From: Halorubrum sp. 48-1-W | GTDB taxonomy: Archaea > Halobacteriota > Halobacteria > Halobacteriales > Haloferacaceae | Assembly (NCBI RefSeq): GCF_003287355.1 | Contig: NZ_QMIM01000009.1 | Location: 1 to 46,787 of the forward strand | Length of the DNA: 46,787 bases | Direction: 5' to 3' | Part shown: positions 33,779 to 41,491 of the stretch, one piece after another | How the letters are laid out: the number at the start of each line of letters is the position of its first letter | Numbering within the stretch: the first letter of the stretch is position 1 | Translations under genes and position numbers: made by a program | The notes under the pieces: model-generated | Databases searched by the model: none | What the model saw: the letters and a program-made list of their open reading frames with translations, nothing else | Told to the model about the DNA's origin: nothing

Positions 33779-34603
33779 ATGGTACAATACGACTTCAGCG
33801 GCAAGGTGGCGTTCGTCACCGGAGCCGCGCACGGACAGGGACGCTCCCACGCACAGCACTACGCGAAACACGGCGCCGACGTCGTCGTTACCGACATCAT
33901 CGAGAACATGGAGACGGTCCCGTACGACCTCGGGACGGAGGAGGAACTTGCCGAAACCGCGAACCTGGTCGAGCAGGAAGGACAGGAGGCGCTTCCAATC
34001 GAGGCCGACGTCTCCAAGGAAGACGAGGTCGAAGCCGCCGTGGACCAGGCCGTAGACCACTTCGGAAAGATCGACATCCTGGCAAACAACGCCGGTATCG
34101 AGTCCATCTCCGAAATGACCGAGATGGACGAGGCAATGTGGGACGAACTGATCGACGTGAACCTCAAGGGTGTCTGGCTGTGTTCGAAACACGTCGGCCA
34201 GCACTTCATCGACCGGGGCGACGGCGGCAAGATCGTCTCCACCTCTTCGACGGCCGGCAAAGCTGGTGTCCCGGGCAACGGCCACTACGTCGCCGCCAAG
34301 CACGGCGTGATCGGTCTGACGAAGACGCTGGCGCTGGAACTCGCCGAGTACGATGTCAACGTCAACTGTATCGGGCCGACGGCGATCAACACCCAGATGG
34401 TCCAGGGGATGATCGAGTCCGCTGGTGAAGAGTTCATGGAGGAGATCGGTGCGATGAGCGGCCCGACGAACATCTTCGATCCGGAAGGTGGGATGATCGA
34501 AGAGAAGGACATCAGCGAGGCGTACATGTGGCTCTCCAGCGACGCCGCACGCTTCGTCACCGGCACGTACCTCCCGGTCGACGCCGGGTTCCTCGCGAAG
34601 TAA
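33779..34603 (+). CDS. Mycofactocin-coupled SDR dehydrogenase, copy 7
   Basis: A 274-residue paralogue starting MVQYDFSGKV with TGAAHGQG, the insertion IENMETVPYDLGTEEELAET, NNAGIESIS, STSSTAGKAG, HYVAAKHG and GPTAINTQMVQGMIES. It differs from the first array by ADVSKEDEVEAA in place of MDVRDESQV, and by ARFVTGTYLPVDAG at the end. The degraded copy just upstream shares IES, IDVNLK and ADV-x-x-EDEVEAA with it, so the two probably arose together. The 34-bp spacer to copy 8 is nearly the same as the spacer between copies 2 and 3. Confidence 0.92.
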   Translation: MVQYDFSGKVAFVTGAAHGQGRSHAQHYAKHGADVVVTDIIENMETVPYDLGTEEELAETANLVEQEGQEALPIEADVSKEDEVEAAVDQAVDHFGKIDILANNAGIESISEMTEMDEAMWDELIDVNLKGVWLCSKHVGQHFIDRGDGGKIVSTSSTAGKAGVPGNGHYVAAKHGVIGLTKTLALELAEYDVNVNCIGPTAINTQMVQGMIESAGEEFMEEIGAMSGPTNIFDPEGGMIEEKDISEAYMWLSSDAARFVTGTYLPVDAGFLAK

Positions 34604-34637
34604 CGACCCGCAACCAACCCACCACCAACACCCAACA

Positions 34638-35459
34638 ATGGTACAATACGACTTCAGCGGTCAGGTGGCGTTCGTCACTGGAGCCGCGCACGGACAGGGG
34701 CGCAGTCACGCACAGCACTACGCGAAACACGGCGCCGACGTCGTCGTCACCGACGTCAGTCGGAACATGGACACGGTGCCGTACGACCTCGGGACGAGCG
34801 AGGAACTGGAGGAGACAGCCAGCCTGGTCGAGGACGAAGGCCAGGAAGCCCTCGCGATCGAGATGGACGTTCGCGACGAGGGCGACGTGGAGGCGGCGGT
34901 CGACCGCGCTGTCGATCACTTCGGTCACATCGATATCCTCGCGAACAACGCCGGCATCGCGTCGATGGCCGACGCAGTCGAGATGGAAGAGGAGATGTGG
35001 GACGAGATGATCGACACGAACTTGAAGGGTGTCTGGCTCTGTGCGAAGCACGTCGGCCAGCACTTCATCGACCGTGGCGACGGCGGCAAGATCGTCTCGA
35101 CTGCTTCGACTGCGGGGGCGATCGGAATTCCCGGACAGGGGCACTACGTCGCTGCCAAACACGGGGTCGTCGGCTTGACGAAGACGCTGGCGCTCGAACT
35201 CGCCGAGTACGACGTCAACGTCAACTGTATCGGCCCCACGGGAATCGACACGCCGATGATCTCCGGCATCAACGAGGCGTACGGCGAGGAGGCGCTCGCC
35301 GCGGTGACGGAGATGACTGGCCCGTGGAACGTCTTCGGCGACGGCGGCATGATCGAGTCGGAGGACATCAGCGAGGCGTACATGTGGCTCTCCAGCGACG
35401 CTGCACGCTACGTCACCGGTGTATACTTGCCGGTCGACGCCGGATTCCTCGCGAAATAG
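34638..35459 (+). CDS. Mycofactocin-coupled SDR dehydrogenase, copy 8
   Basis: A 273-residue paralogue starting MVQYDFSGQV with TGAAHGQG, the insertion SRNMDTVPYDLGTSEELEET, NNAGIASMA, STASTAGAIG, HYVAAKHG, GPTGIDTPMISGINEAYGEE and GPWNVFGDGGMIES. The last loop and the N-R-N-M-D insertion link it to copy 3. All catalytic residues are in place. It is probably cotranscribed with copy 7 from the promoter region before 33779. Confidence 0.92.
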   Translation: MVQYDFSGQVAFVTGAAHGQGRSHAQHYAKHGADVVVTDVSRNMDTVPYDLGTSEELEETASLVEDEGQEALAIEMDVRDEGDVEAAVDRAVDHFGHIDILANNAGIASMADAVEMEEEMWDEMIDTNLKGVWLCAKHVGQHFIDRGDGGKIVSTASTAGAIGIPGQGHYVAAKHGVVGLTKTLALELAEYDVNVNCIGPTGIDTPMISGINEAYGEEALAAVTEMTGPWNVFGDGGMIESEDISEAYMWLSSDAARYVTGVYLPVDAGFLAK

Positions 35460-35476
35460 CACCCTCCTGCTCTGGG

Positions 35477-35782
35477 TCACTCCCAGGGCAGTTGCGGGTT
35501 CTCCTCGGTCCAGTACGACGCCAGCCCGACAGCCATCACGACGCCGGCGACGAAGGCGACAACGAGCGTGCTCGCCTCGACGGCGTCACGGTACACCCAC
35601 GCCAGCGAGCCAGCGACTGCGGCGTTCGCGCTACCCCAGAGTACGTTCAGCACCGCACTCGATTCCGAGCCGAACGGCGTCATGTGGCGCTTCCCGGTGA
35701 CTCCACGGACGAAGTGTGGGATCGCGTTCGTGCCAAACAGGCCGACGACGGCAAACACGACGAGTTCGATACCGGTTGCCAT
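35477..35782 (-). CDS. Small membrane protein, unknown function
   Basis: A 101-residue protein with three hydrophobic segments: residues about 4-20 (GIELVVFAVVGLFGTNA), 44-62 (AVLNVLWGSANAAVAGSLAWVY) and 70-89 (STLVVAFVAGVVMAVGLASY). A basic loop HFVRGVTGKRHMTPFG lies between the first two. It begins MATGIEL at 35782 and ends NPQLPWE. It faces SDR copy 8 tail to tail with an 17-bp gap. The family is not recognised with certainty; similar small integral membrane proteins are common in haloarchaea. Confidence 0.65.
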   Translation of the reverse strand: MATGIELVVFAVVGLFGTNAIPHFVRGVTGKRHMTPFGSESSAVLNVLWGSANAAVAGSLAWVYRDAVEASTLVVAFVAGVVMAVGLASYWTEENPQLPWE

Positions 35783-35830
35783 ACGCCCGCATTTGACTGC
35801 CCGCTAATAGTTCTCCGGGACGGGTCTACT

Positions 35831-36135
35831 CTACAGTTCGAGCGTTGTCGCGTCGCTGACCTCGAATCGGGTGACCGTCGGCTCGCCGGCGAACAGTTCG
35901 GGAAGTCGTTCCTCGAAGTCTGGAAATGCTCCGTCTGATCGTGCGCGTCGACCGCGTCCGCGTCCTCGTACCGTTCCAAAAACCGGATCGTGTTCTCGTC
36001 TTCGACGTCCACGGCGGCACGGTATTCGATCGCGCCGTCCTCCCGGTTCGACTGTTCGACGACCGTCCCTCTGTGGTCACGCGTCTCGCCTCGTCGCTCT
36101 GCGTCGATCGGGAACGAGGCGTGGCGTACGATCAT
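35831..36135 (-). pseudogene. Frameshifted ABM-domain (quinol monooxygenase-like) gene
   Basis: From ATG 36135 the minus strand reads MIVRHASFPIDAERRGETRD, later VVEQSNREDGAIEYRAAVDVEDENTIRFLERYEDADAVDAHDQTEHFQ, the layout of small antibiotic-biosynthesis-monooxygenase-like proteins. Near 35926 one base appears missing; shifting frame restores DFEERLPELFAGEPTVTRFEVSDATTLEL and a stop at 35831-35833. Family members are about 100 residues and the repaired product has that length. One deletion or a sequencing error would explain it. It is divergent from SDR copy 9, about 100 bp away. Confidence 0.8.
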
Positions 36136-36232
36136 CGTGTGTTCGCTGGTACTTCCCACACACTGTCGCTTCGGGTCGGAACGACAATACGACGTACTCG
36201 TTCCGTCACGGACACCGCAAACTAGAACTGCT

Positions 36233-37072
36233 ATGGCACCGACACACACGGTAGTGCCGCGTTACAGGTTCGACGGAGAGGTCGCGTTCGTTACCGGCGC
36301 CGGCCGAGGCCAGGGCCGCTCTCACGCTCAACACTACGCGAAACACGGTGCCGACGTGGTGGTGACCGGCGGTGCACGCGGGATCGAGACCAGTCAGTAC
36401 CCACTCGCCTCCGAGACGCAACTCGATGAGACAGCCAGTCTCGTCGAGGACGAAGGACAGGACGCGCTCGTGGTACGTGCCGACGTTCGCCGGGAGCCGG
36501 CAGTCGAAACTGCTGTCGAGGAAGCGATCGACCACTTCGGGACGATCGACATCCTCGCGAACAACGCCGGCATCTGGAACGTCACCGACCTCGTTGAGAT
36601 GGACGAACAGCGGTGGGACGAACTGGTCGACTCCGACCTCAAGGGGGCATGGCTCTGTGCGAAACACGTCAGCCAGCACTTCATCGAGCGGGACGGCGGT
36701 GGGAAAATCGTCTCCACGGCATCGACGGCCGGGCTCGTCGGGGCGAAGGGGTCGGGCCACTACGCGGCCGCGAAACACGGCATCGTCGGCCTGACGAAGG
36801 CGCTCGCGCTCGAACTCGCGCCCCACGACGTGAACGTCAACTGTGTCGCCCCGACCGGCGTCGCCACGCCGATGATCGACGGTATTCTCGAGACGGTAGG
36901 AGAGTCGGCGCTCGCTTCCGTTTCCGATGCCAGCGGGTCGATGAACGTGTTGGATGAACAGCTCATTGAGCCGGGCGACGTGAGCGAGGCGTACATGTGG
37001 CTCTCGAGTGACGCCGCACGCTACGTCACCGGGGTCGTTCTCCCCGTCGACGCCGGTATGCTGGCGAAATGA
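36233..37072 (+). CDS. Mycofactocin-coupled SDR dehydrogenase, copy 9 (most divergent)
   Basis: A 279-residue SDR starting MAPTHTVVPRYRFDGEV. It has TGAGRGQG, the insertion GARGIETSQYPLASETQLDET (with QYPLA instead of VPYDL), NNAGIWNVT, STASTAGLVG, HYAAAKHG and APTGVATPMIDGILE. It lacks the strictly shared DTNLKG (DSDLKG) and AEYDVNVN (APHDVNVN). The N-terminus is six residues longer than in the other copies. It is the least similar of the nine but retains the mycofactocin-type insertion and the catalytic residues. It lies 91 bp from the convergent second OYE gene. Confidence 0.9.
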   Translation: MAPTHTVVPRYRFDGEVAFVTGAGRGQGRSHAQHYAKHGADVVVTGGARGIETSQYPLASETQLDETASLVEDEGQDALVVRADVRREPAVETAVEEAIDHFGTIDILANNAGIWNVTDLVEMDEQRWDELVDSDLKGAWLCAKHVSQHFIERDGGGKIVSTASTAGLVGAKGSGHYAAAKHGIVGLTKALALELAPHDVNVNCVAPTGVATPMIDGILETVGESALASVSDASGSMNVLDEQLIEPGDVSEAYMWLSSDAARYVTGVVLPVDAGMLAK

Positions 37073-37162
37073 CCGTGGCTCCAGAAACGACCCCCGCCGT
37101 CCCGACACTGCTGGCCGACTGGCTGTACCGGACGCTCTCGTAACCGATCCGTCGGCTACTAC

Positions 37163-39073
37163 CTATAGCCGTCTCGCGAGCAGTTCGCCGTCGTAGTACG
37201 CGCGGTCGAGCTTCCGAGGTGAGACGGCGTCCCCGACCCGGTAGACGTCGTCGCGACGTTCATCCAACTCGAGGTAGAGCGACTCGTCGGCCTGTCGGCG
37301 ACCGGCAACGACCACAGTGTCCGGGTCGCGAGTCGCGGTGTCGCCGGTGAGCGTGTTCCGGAGGGTGGCCGTGCCGTCCTCGGCGACCGAATCGACAGTG
37401 TGATTTCCGGTGAACTCGGCCCCCTGGGCCTGTAGTACAGCAACGAACCCCGGAAGGTTCGGTTGCTCGGTTCGGAACGCGGGGTAGTGGTCGCTGCTGA
37501 CCATCTCCACCGACGCCCCGCGGCCGAGGAGTTCGAGTCCGGTCTGGACGGTGACGATCCAGCGGTTCTCGTCGAACAGTAGCACGTCCTCCCCGACCTC
37601 GGCGCCCTCGAGCACGTCGAACGCGTTTACCACCGTCCCGTCGAACCGATCGCCAGTCTCGGGGAGTGTTGCCCCTGTCGCGACGACGACGGCGTCCCAC
37701 GATGGCTCCACGTCGGCGGCTGTGACGGGCGAATCGAGCTCGACGGTCACCCCCGATTCGCGCGCGGCGGTCTCCAGGTCGGCGGCCGCGCGCCCGAACG
37801 GCGCGAGCGGTCCCTGCGCGGCGAGCGTGAGTTGACCACCGAGGCTATCGCTCGCCTCGCGTAGCGTCACGTCGTGACCGCGCTCGGCGGCGATCGCGGC
37901 GAAGCGCAGTCCGGCCGGACCGCCGCCGACGACGAGGACGCGCTGAGGGAGCGCAGCGTCGTCGAGGGCGGAGCGGGCTACCAGTTCGGATTCCCGACCG
38001 GTTCGGGGGTTCACCACACACTCGACATGACCGCCGTGAGCGTGCCCGTACACCGCCTCGAGACACTTCTGGTTACACTGGATACAACGGTCGTAGCCCT
38101 CGCCGGCTTCGTCTTTCCGGAGCGTTTCGTCGTCAGCGAGTAGCTGACGAGTGAAGCTTACGAAGTCGGCGCCCGCGTCGAACAGGGTGTCGACGTCGTC
38201 GACCGTCGTGAACGGCAACCGCCCGATTACGGGCACGTCGACGGTGTCGGCGGCCGTGGCGATCGGACCGATCAGATCCGGAGCATCCGTCGAAATTCCA
38301 GCGTGTGTTTGGTTGTACGTCGCATGGCTCCCAACCGTACAGGAGAGATAGTCGAACCCCTCCAGGGCGTCGAGGATCTCGGGCACGTCGTCGAACGCGT
38401 ACCCGCCGTACTCCAGTTCCGCGAGCGAGAGATGGAGGCCGACCGGACCGTCGATCCGGTCAGCGGCTGTCTCGAGTGCTTCGTTCACGAACCGTGCCCT
38501 TGCCGACCAGTCGCCCCCGTACTCGTCGTCCCGGGCGTTGTACCGCGGGGACAGGAATTGTCGGAGGACCGAGAACGGGCCCGCAGCCAGTTCAACGCCG
38601 TCGAAGCCGGCTGCATCGAGGTTCGCCGCTGCGTCGCCGAACCCGGATAGTACCTCGTCGATGTCGTCCCGAGTCATCGTCTTGGGCATCTCGTAGGCGG
38701 CATCGGATGGGGACGCCGAAGGGGCCAGTTGAGGTTGCATTTCCCAGTCACCTCGGGATTCCGCACCGGTATGAGTGAGTTGCCCGACGACTTTCGCGTC
38801 ATGGTCGTGGACGGCGTCGACGACGCTCGCCAGCGCCGGGACCACCTCCTCGTCGTACGCGTCAATGAATGCCGGCCCACTGGCAGACGAGTGGACAAGC
38901 ATCTCAGCGGGGCCGACCACCAGCCCCGCACCGCCGGCTGCGCGAGCAGCGAGATGGGCAGCGAGCTCCTCTGTCGGCCGTCCATCGTCGACGAACCGGG
39001 TGCGAACGGGCCGAAAGACGCCACGGTTCGGAACCGAGAGAGGTCCAACTGTTGCGGAATCGGAGATGTCCAT
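37163..39073 (-). CDS. Second OYE/FadH-type flavoenzyme, mycofactocin-system type
   Basis: A 636-residue paralogue of the protein encoded at 17887. An FMN barrel (VGPLSVPNRGVFRPVRT, QLTHTGAE, RQFLSPRYNARDDEYGGDWSAR, VPVIGRLPF) is followed by the iron-sulfur cysteines CIQCNQKCLEAVYGHAHGGHVEC. Next comes the FAD/NAD part VLVVGGGPAGLRFAAIAAERGHDVTL, and a C-terminal half with VVVAGRRQADESLY and VYRVGDAVSPRKLDRAYYDGELLARRL. ATG 39073 is chosen over an upstream in-frame TTG. It shares with its paralogue the Ser-x-Ser-Ala LVHSSAS motif and the MPK-(T/R)M segment. It may reduce a C=C bond of the same class of substrate handled by the SDRs. Confidence 0.87.
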   Translation of the reverse strand: MDISDSATVGPLSVPNRGVFRPVRTRFVDDGRPTEELAAHLAARAAGGAGLVVGPAEMLVHSSASGPAFIDAYDEEVVPALASVVDAVHDHDAKVVGQLTHTGAESRGDWEMQPQLAPSASPSDAAYEMPKTMTRDDIDEVLSGFGDAAANLDAAGFDGVELAAGPFSVLRQFLSPRYNARDDEYGGDWSARARFVNEALETAADRIDGPVGLHLSLAELEYGGYAFDDVPEILDALEGFDYLSCTVGSHATYNQTHAGISTDAPDLIGPIATAADTVDVPVIGRLPFTTVDDVDTLFDAGADFVSFTRQLLADDETLRKDEAGEGYDRCIQCNQKCLEAVYGHAHGGHVECVVNPRTGRESELVARSALDDAALPQRVLVVGGGPAGLRFAAIAAERGHDVTLREASDSLGGQLTLAAQGPLAPFGRAAADLETAARESGVTVELDSPVTAADVEPSWDAVVVATGATLPETGDRFDGTVVNAFDVLEGAEVGEDVLLFDENRWIVTVQTGLELLGRGASVEMVSSDHYPAFRTEQPNLPGFVAVLQAQGAEFTGNHTVDSVAEDGTATLRNTLTGDTATRDPDTVVVAGRRQADESLYLELDERRDDVYRVGDAVSPRKLDRAYYDGELLARRL

Positions 39074-39114
39074 GCTAACAGATATCAATTAGTTGTACTT
39101 GAAGATAGCGCAGT

Positions 39115-39834
39115 TCACACGTCCCGCCGGATGTTTGGATGACGGACGAGCCACGCTGTTGCATCCTCGACCGCCGTTTCTTCCTCTCCGACGATCCTGA
39201 TCCGCTTCAGTTCGCCTGTCGGATAGCAACCGATGCGCGCGTCGAACCGCTCGCTCACCTCACTAAGCACCGTGTTCAAATGACTTTCTGGCGTCTCAGT
39301 ATAGAGCGTCTGAGAGGTGATACTTCCCTCCAAACCGTTCGCAACGTGCTCGAAGACGGCCTTCATTTCGGCAGGAATTCCGGGTAGTACGTAGACGTTC
39401 CCGCAGATACAGCCCGGCGCGATCCCAACGTGGTTCGGGATGATCTCTGCCGAAGCCGGATACCGTGCTGCTGTCTCAATATCGTGTCGAAAGTCGGGAT
39501 GGTCCTCCCGAATTTCTGTTACAGCTGCTTCCACATGTTCTCGTGCCTCAGAATTGGGTTCGAGTGGTAGTCCCAGCGCGTCAGCTACTGCTTCGATCGT
39601 GATATCGTCCGGCGTCGACCCGAGCCCTCCAGTTGTTAGTACCAGGGTATGTGTCTGGCTGAGGTCCGAGACGGTCGTCTCGATGGTAGGGGCTTCGTCG
39701 GGGACGACTCGTATTTCACGGACGTCGATACCAAACTCTGTGAGTCGGGTCCCGAGCCACGACGCGTTCGTGTTCTCAACGTCGCCCGCCAGTAGTTCGT
39801 CCCCGATAGAGACGATTGCGGCAGTTGTCGCCAT
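39115..39834 (-). CDS. CinA/MoaB-type molybdopterin-binding domain protein
   Basis: A 239-residue cytoplasmic protein starting MATTAAIVSIGDELLAGDVENTNASWLGTRLTEFGIDVREIRVVPDE in pieces. It carries the MoCF-domain core TLVLTTGGLGSTPDDITIEAVADALGLPL, NHVGIAPGCIC, and YVLPGIPAEMKAVF. This is the N-terminal CinA domain without the C-terminal NMN-deamidase domain, as usual in archaea. Its role (nucleotide pyrophosphohydrolase-like or cofactor-binding) is uncertain. An upstream in-frame ATG at 39885 is possible but adds residues with no similarity. It is divergent from the IclR gene. Confidence 0.82.
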   Translation of the reverse strand: MATTAAIVSIGDELLAGDVENTNASWLGTRLTEFGIDVREIRVVPDEAPTIETTVSDLSQTHTLVLTTGGLGSTPDDITIEAVADALGLPLEPNSEAREHVEAAVTEIREDHPDFRHDIETAARYPASAEIIPNHVGIAPGCICGNVYVLPGIPAEMKAVFEHVANGLEGSITSQTLYTETPESHLNTVLSEVSERFDARIGCYPTGELKRIRIVGEEETAVEDATAWLVRHPNIRRDV

Positions 39835-39993
39835 TCTATTCACCTGTGTAGTCTCGCTCCCCTCGTAAGTGTATGATGGGTCCATCGTGATTTTTTGGTT
39901 ACATGTGATGTGTAGAACCAAGCGAATTTGTCGGGTTCCAGCTATCGCCTCGTTTTGTCTATACTACCTATCTGTTCTCTCAAAATAGATAAT

Positions 39994-40007
39994 TGTTCTT
40001 TAGAACA
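39994..40007. promoter_or_regulatory. TGTTCT-TT-AGAACA inverted repeat, candidate IclR operator
   Basis: This is a perfect 6-2-6 inverted repeat, with an additional GTTCT half-site 20 bp to the left (39974) and an AACAG on the right. It shares its half-site with the inverted repeat at 40148. Confidence 0.4.
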
Positions 40008-40147
40008 GAACAGCTGTTACTCACTCGGCGGCATTAATCAATAGCTACTGATGGTTGTATGAGACTGTTTGACCACACGTTATTCACGGATATTCACGAC
40101 AGATCTAGAGCGCTGTGGGGCTGTTAGGATCTGTACTATATCATGAA

Positions 40148-40164
40148 AGAACAAACATTGTTCT
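40148..40164. promoter_or_regulatory. AGAACAA-ACA-TTGTTCT inverted repeat, candidate IclR operator
   Basis: This is a perfect 7-3-7 inverted repeat about 47 bp before the IclR ATG, just upstream of the AT-rich CTATAGTAATTAG that may be its TATA region. Same AGAACA half-site as the repeat at 39994, in the other orientation. The position fits autoregulation. Confidence 0.45.
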
Positions 40165-40210
40165 TCTATAGTAATTAGTTGTCTACTTTGGCTGAACGAC
40201 CATTCAATTT

Positions 40211-41005
40211 ATGTCAATGGATACGTACCGACATGCCATGGGAGAGAAACACACTACCGAAGTAAGCGCGGTCAATCGAACGATACGTATTATCGAAACG
40301 CTTCGTGACCTCCAACCCGCAGGCGTCACCGAAATCGCGAACGCTGCGGGACAAACGAAAAGTTCGGTATATAACCACCTCGCGACCCTGGAAAACGAGG
40401 GGTACGTCATCAAAACCAACGGGGAGTACGAACTAGGGCTACGGTTCCTCCCCCTCGGTGAGGCCGCTAGACAACGGCTTAGCGTATACCGGGCTGCACG
40501 TGCCGAGATCGAACAACTCGGCAGGGAGACGGGGACCAACGCGTACCTGTCGGTCGAGGAGCGAGGACTGGCGACCGTGATTTTCCGCCACCTGGAGAAC
40601 GAAATCGACCTCGGCTCCATCGGAACGACAGTGCCGCTGACTACCTCGTCCATGGGGAAGGCGATCCTGGCACAACTACCTGTAGAACGCGTCGACGAGA
40701 TCGTCGATCGGCATGGATTCCCCCGGATGACCGAATCCAGTATCGTCGATAGGGGCGCACTCGACGAAGAATTGGAGCAAATCCGCCAGCAGGGGTTTGC
40801 TCTCGACAAAGGGGAGCACGTCAAGCGACTCAGGGGCGTTGGTGCCGCCATCTTAGGTCCGGACGGTGAAGTGCGCGGGGCAGTCAGTGTCGCGGGCCCG
40901 GAACGGGAGTTACGTGGCCCGTTCTTCGAAGAAGAGCTCCCGGATGCCGTCCTAGACGTGACGAACGTTATCGAGCTAAAGCTGATGGAAAACATGTCTG
41001 TGTGA
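40211..41005 (+). CDS. IclR-family transcriptional regulator
   Basis: A 264-residue regulator. The N-terminal winged helix runs EVSAVNRTIRIIETLRDLQPAGVTEIANAAGQTKSSVYNHLATLENEGYVIK in pieces (residues about 16-70). The C-terminal effector domain includes GRETGTNAYLSVEERGLATVIFR, VPLTTSSMGKAILAQLP, GFALDKGEHVKRLRGVGAAILGPDGEVRGAVSVAGPE. IclR proteins typically control catabolic operons in response to an aromatic or organic-acid ligand. Start ATG 40211 has alternatives at 40217 and 40238; the last lies directly before the conserved part. It is the only clear ligand-binding transcription regulator in the window and could control the mycofactocin-SDR-Fix genes to its left. Confidence 0.92.
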   Translation: MSMDTYRHAMGEKHTTEVSAVNRTIRIIETLRDLQPAGVTEIANAAGQTKSSVYNHLATLENEGYVIKTNGEYELGLRFLPLGEAARQRLSVYRAARAEIEQLGRETGTNAYLSVEERGLATVIFRHLENEIDLGSIGTTVPLTTSSMGKAILAQLPVERVDEIVDRHGFPRMTESSIVDRGALDEELEQIRQQGFALDKGEHVKRLRGVGAAILGPDGEVRGAVSVAGPERELRGPFFEEELPDAVLDVTNVIELKLMENMSV

Positions 41006-41491
41006 GATCAGCATCGCGAGGTCTCATCTCGAGTGCTCCCCTACTCTCCGAAATCCGATCGTCCTCCTCGGGAAAGCCGATCGGGATACCGGGGAGAACG
41101 AACTGCCGCGGAATATCCGGAAAACGCTCCCTTTCTACTACGGCGCGAACGCAACTATTGACGATTCGCCTCGTTCCCCGGGTCCATTCTGGGTACCAAT
41201 TACCGACGCTGTAGGGCCCTTCTAGTCGGTACTTCTCCGTTCGAGCTGTCGTTCTGTTCGCACCCGAAAGCTTCGCCCGGATCAGTCACAATTCCATTCA
41301 AATAACAACAGTACATTTGTTATAGAAACGTCATCGTCGGTGTTCGAGAAGCGATAGTCCCGGTCCAGTCGTCGCCGTTGCGGAGGGTCTGTCAGTAGTG
41401 GTCCCGAAATCGCTCCAGGATCAGCGACCTCAGTGACGTCGATCCGGCTGATTCGGTCACTGTCCCAGGCGTCGGAACACGCCTGTTCCGA
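41006..41491. other. Gene-free interval between IclR and the SMC-related gene
   Basis: This 486-bp stretch shows no convincing reading frame. A 70-codon plus-strand ORF overlapping the IclR stop has no coding character. The interval contains the left copy of the 25-bp repeat (41298-41322). Confidence 0.5.
41298..41322. repeat. Left copy of 25-bp near-direct repeat flanking the RdfA/SMC pair
   Basis: The sequence starts TCAAATAACAACAGTAC and ends TTTGTTA. It matches 44185-44209 at 22 of 25 positions in the same orientation. It also contains an inverted repeat ATAACAA-x8-TTGTTAT (41302-41323). It lies 170 bp beyond the stop codon of the SMC-related gene. Confidence 0.7.

Larger units (their letters stand above)
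39835..40210. other. AT-rich divergent regulatory region between the CinA-like and IclR genes
   Basis: This 376-bp interval holds no gene. It is markedly AT-rich compared with the flanks, and contains at least two perfect inverted repeats built from GTTCT/AGAAC half-sites (listed separately). TATA-like stretches CTATAGTAATTAG occur before the IclR start. Confidence 0.6.

Noticed and set aside
41002-41214. 70-codon ORF after the IclR gene
   Set aside because: Overlaps the IclR stop, no conserved features, Ser/Arg-rich composition typical of non-coding frames.
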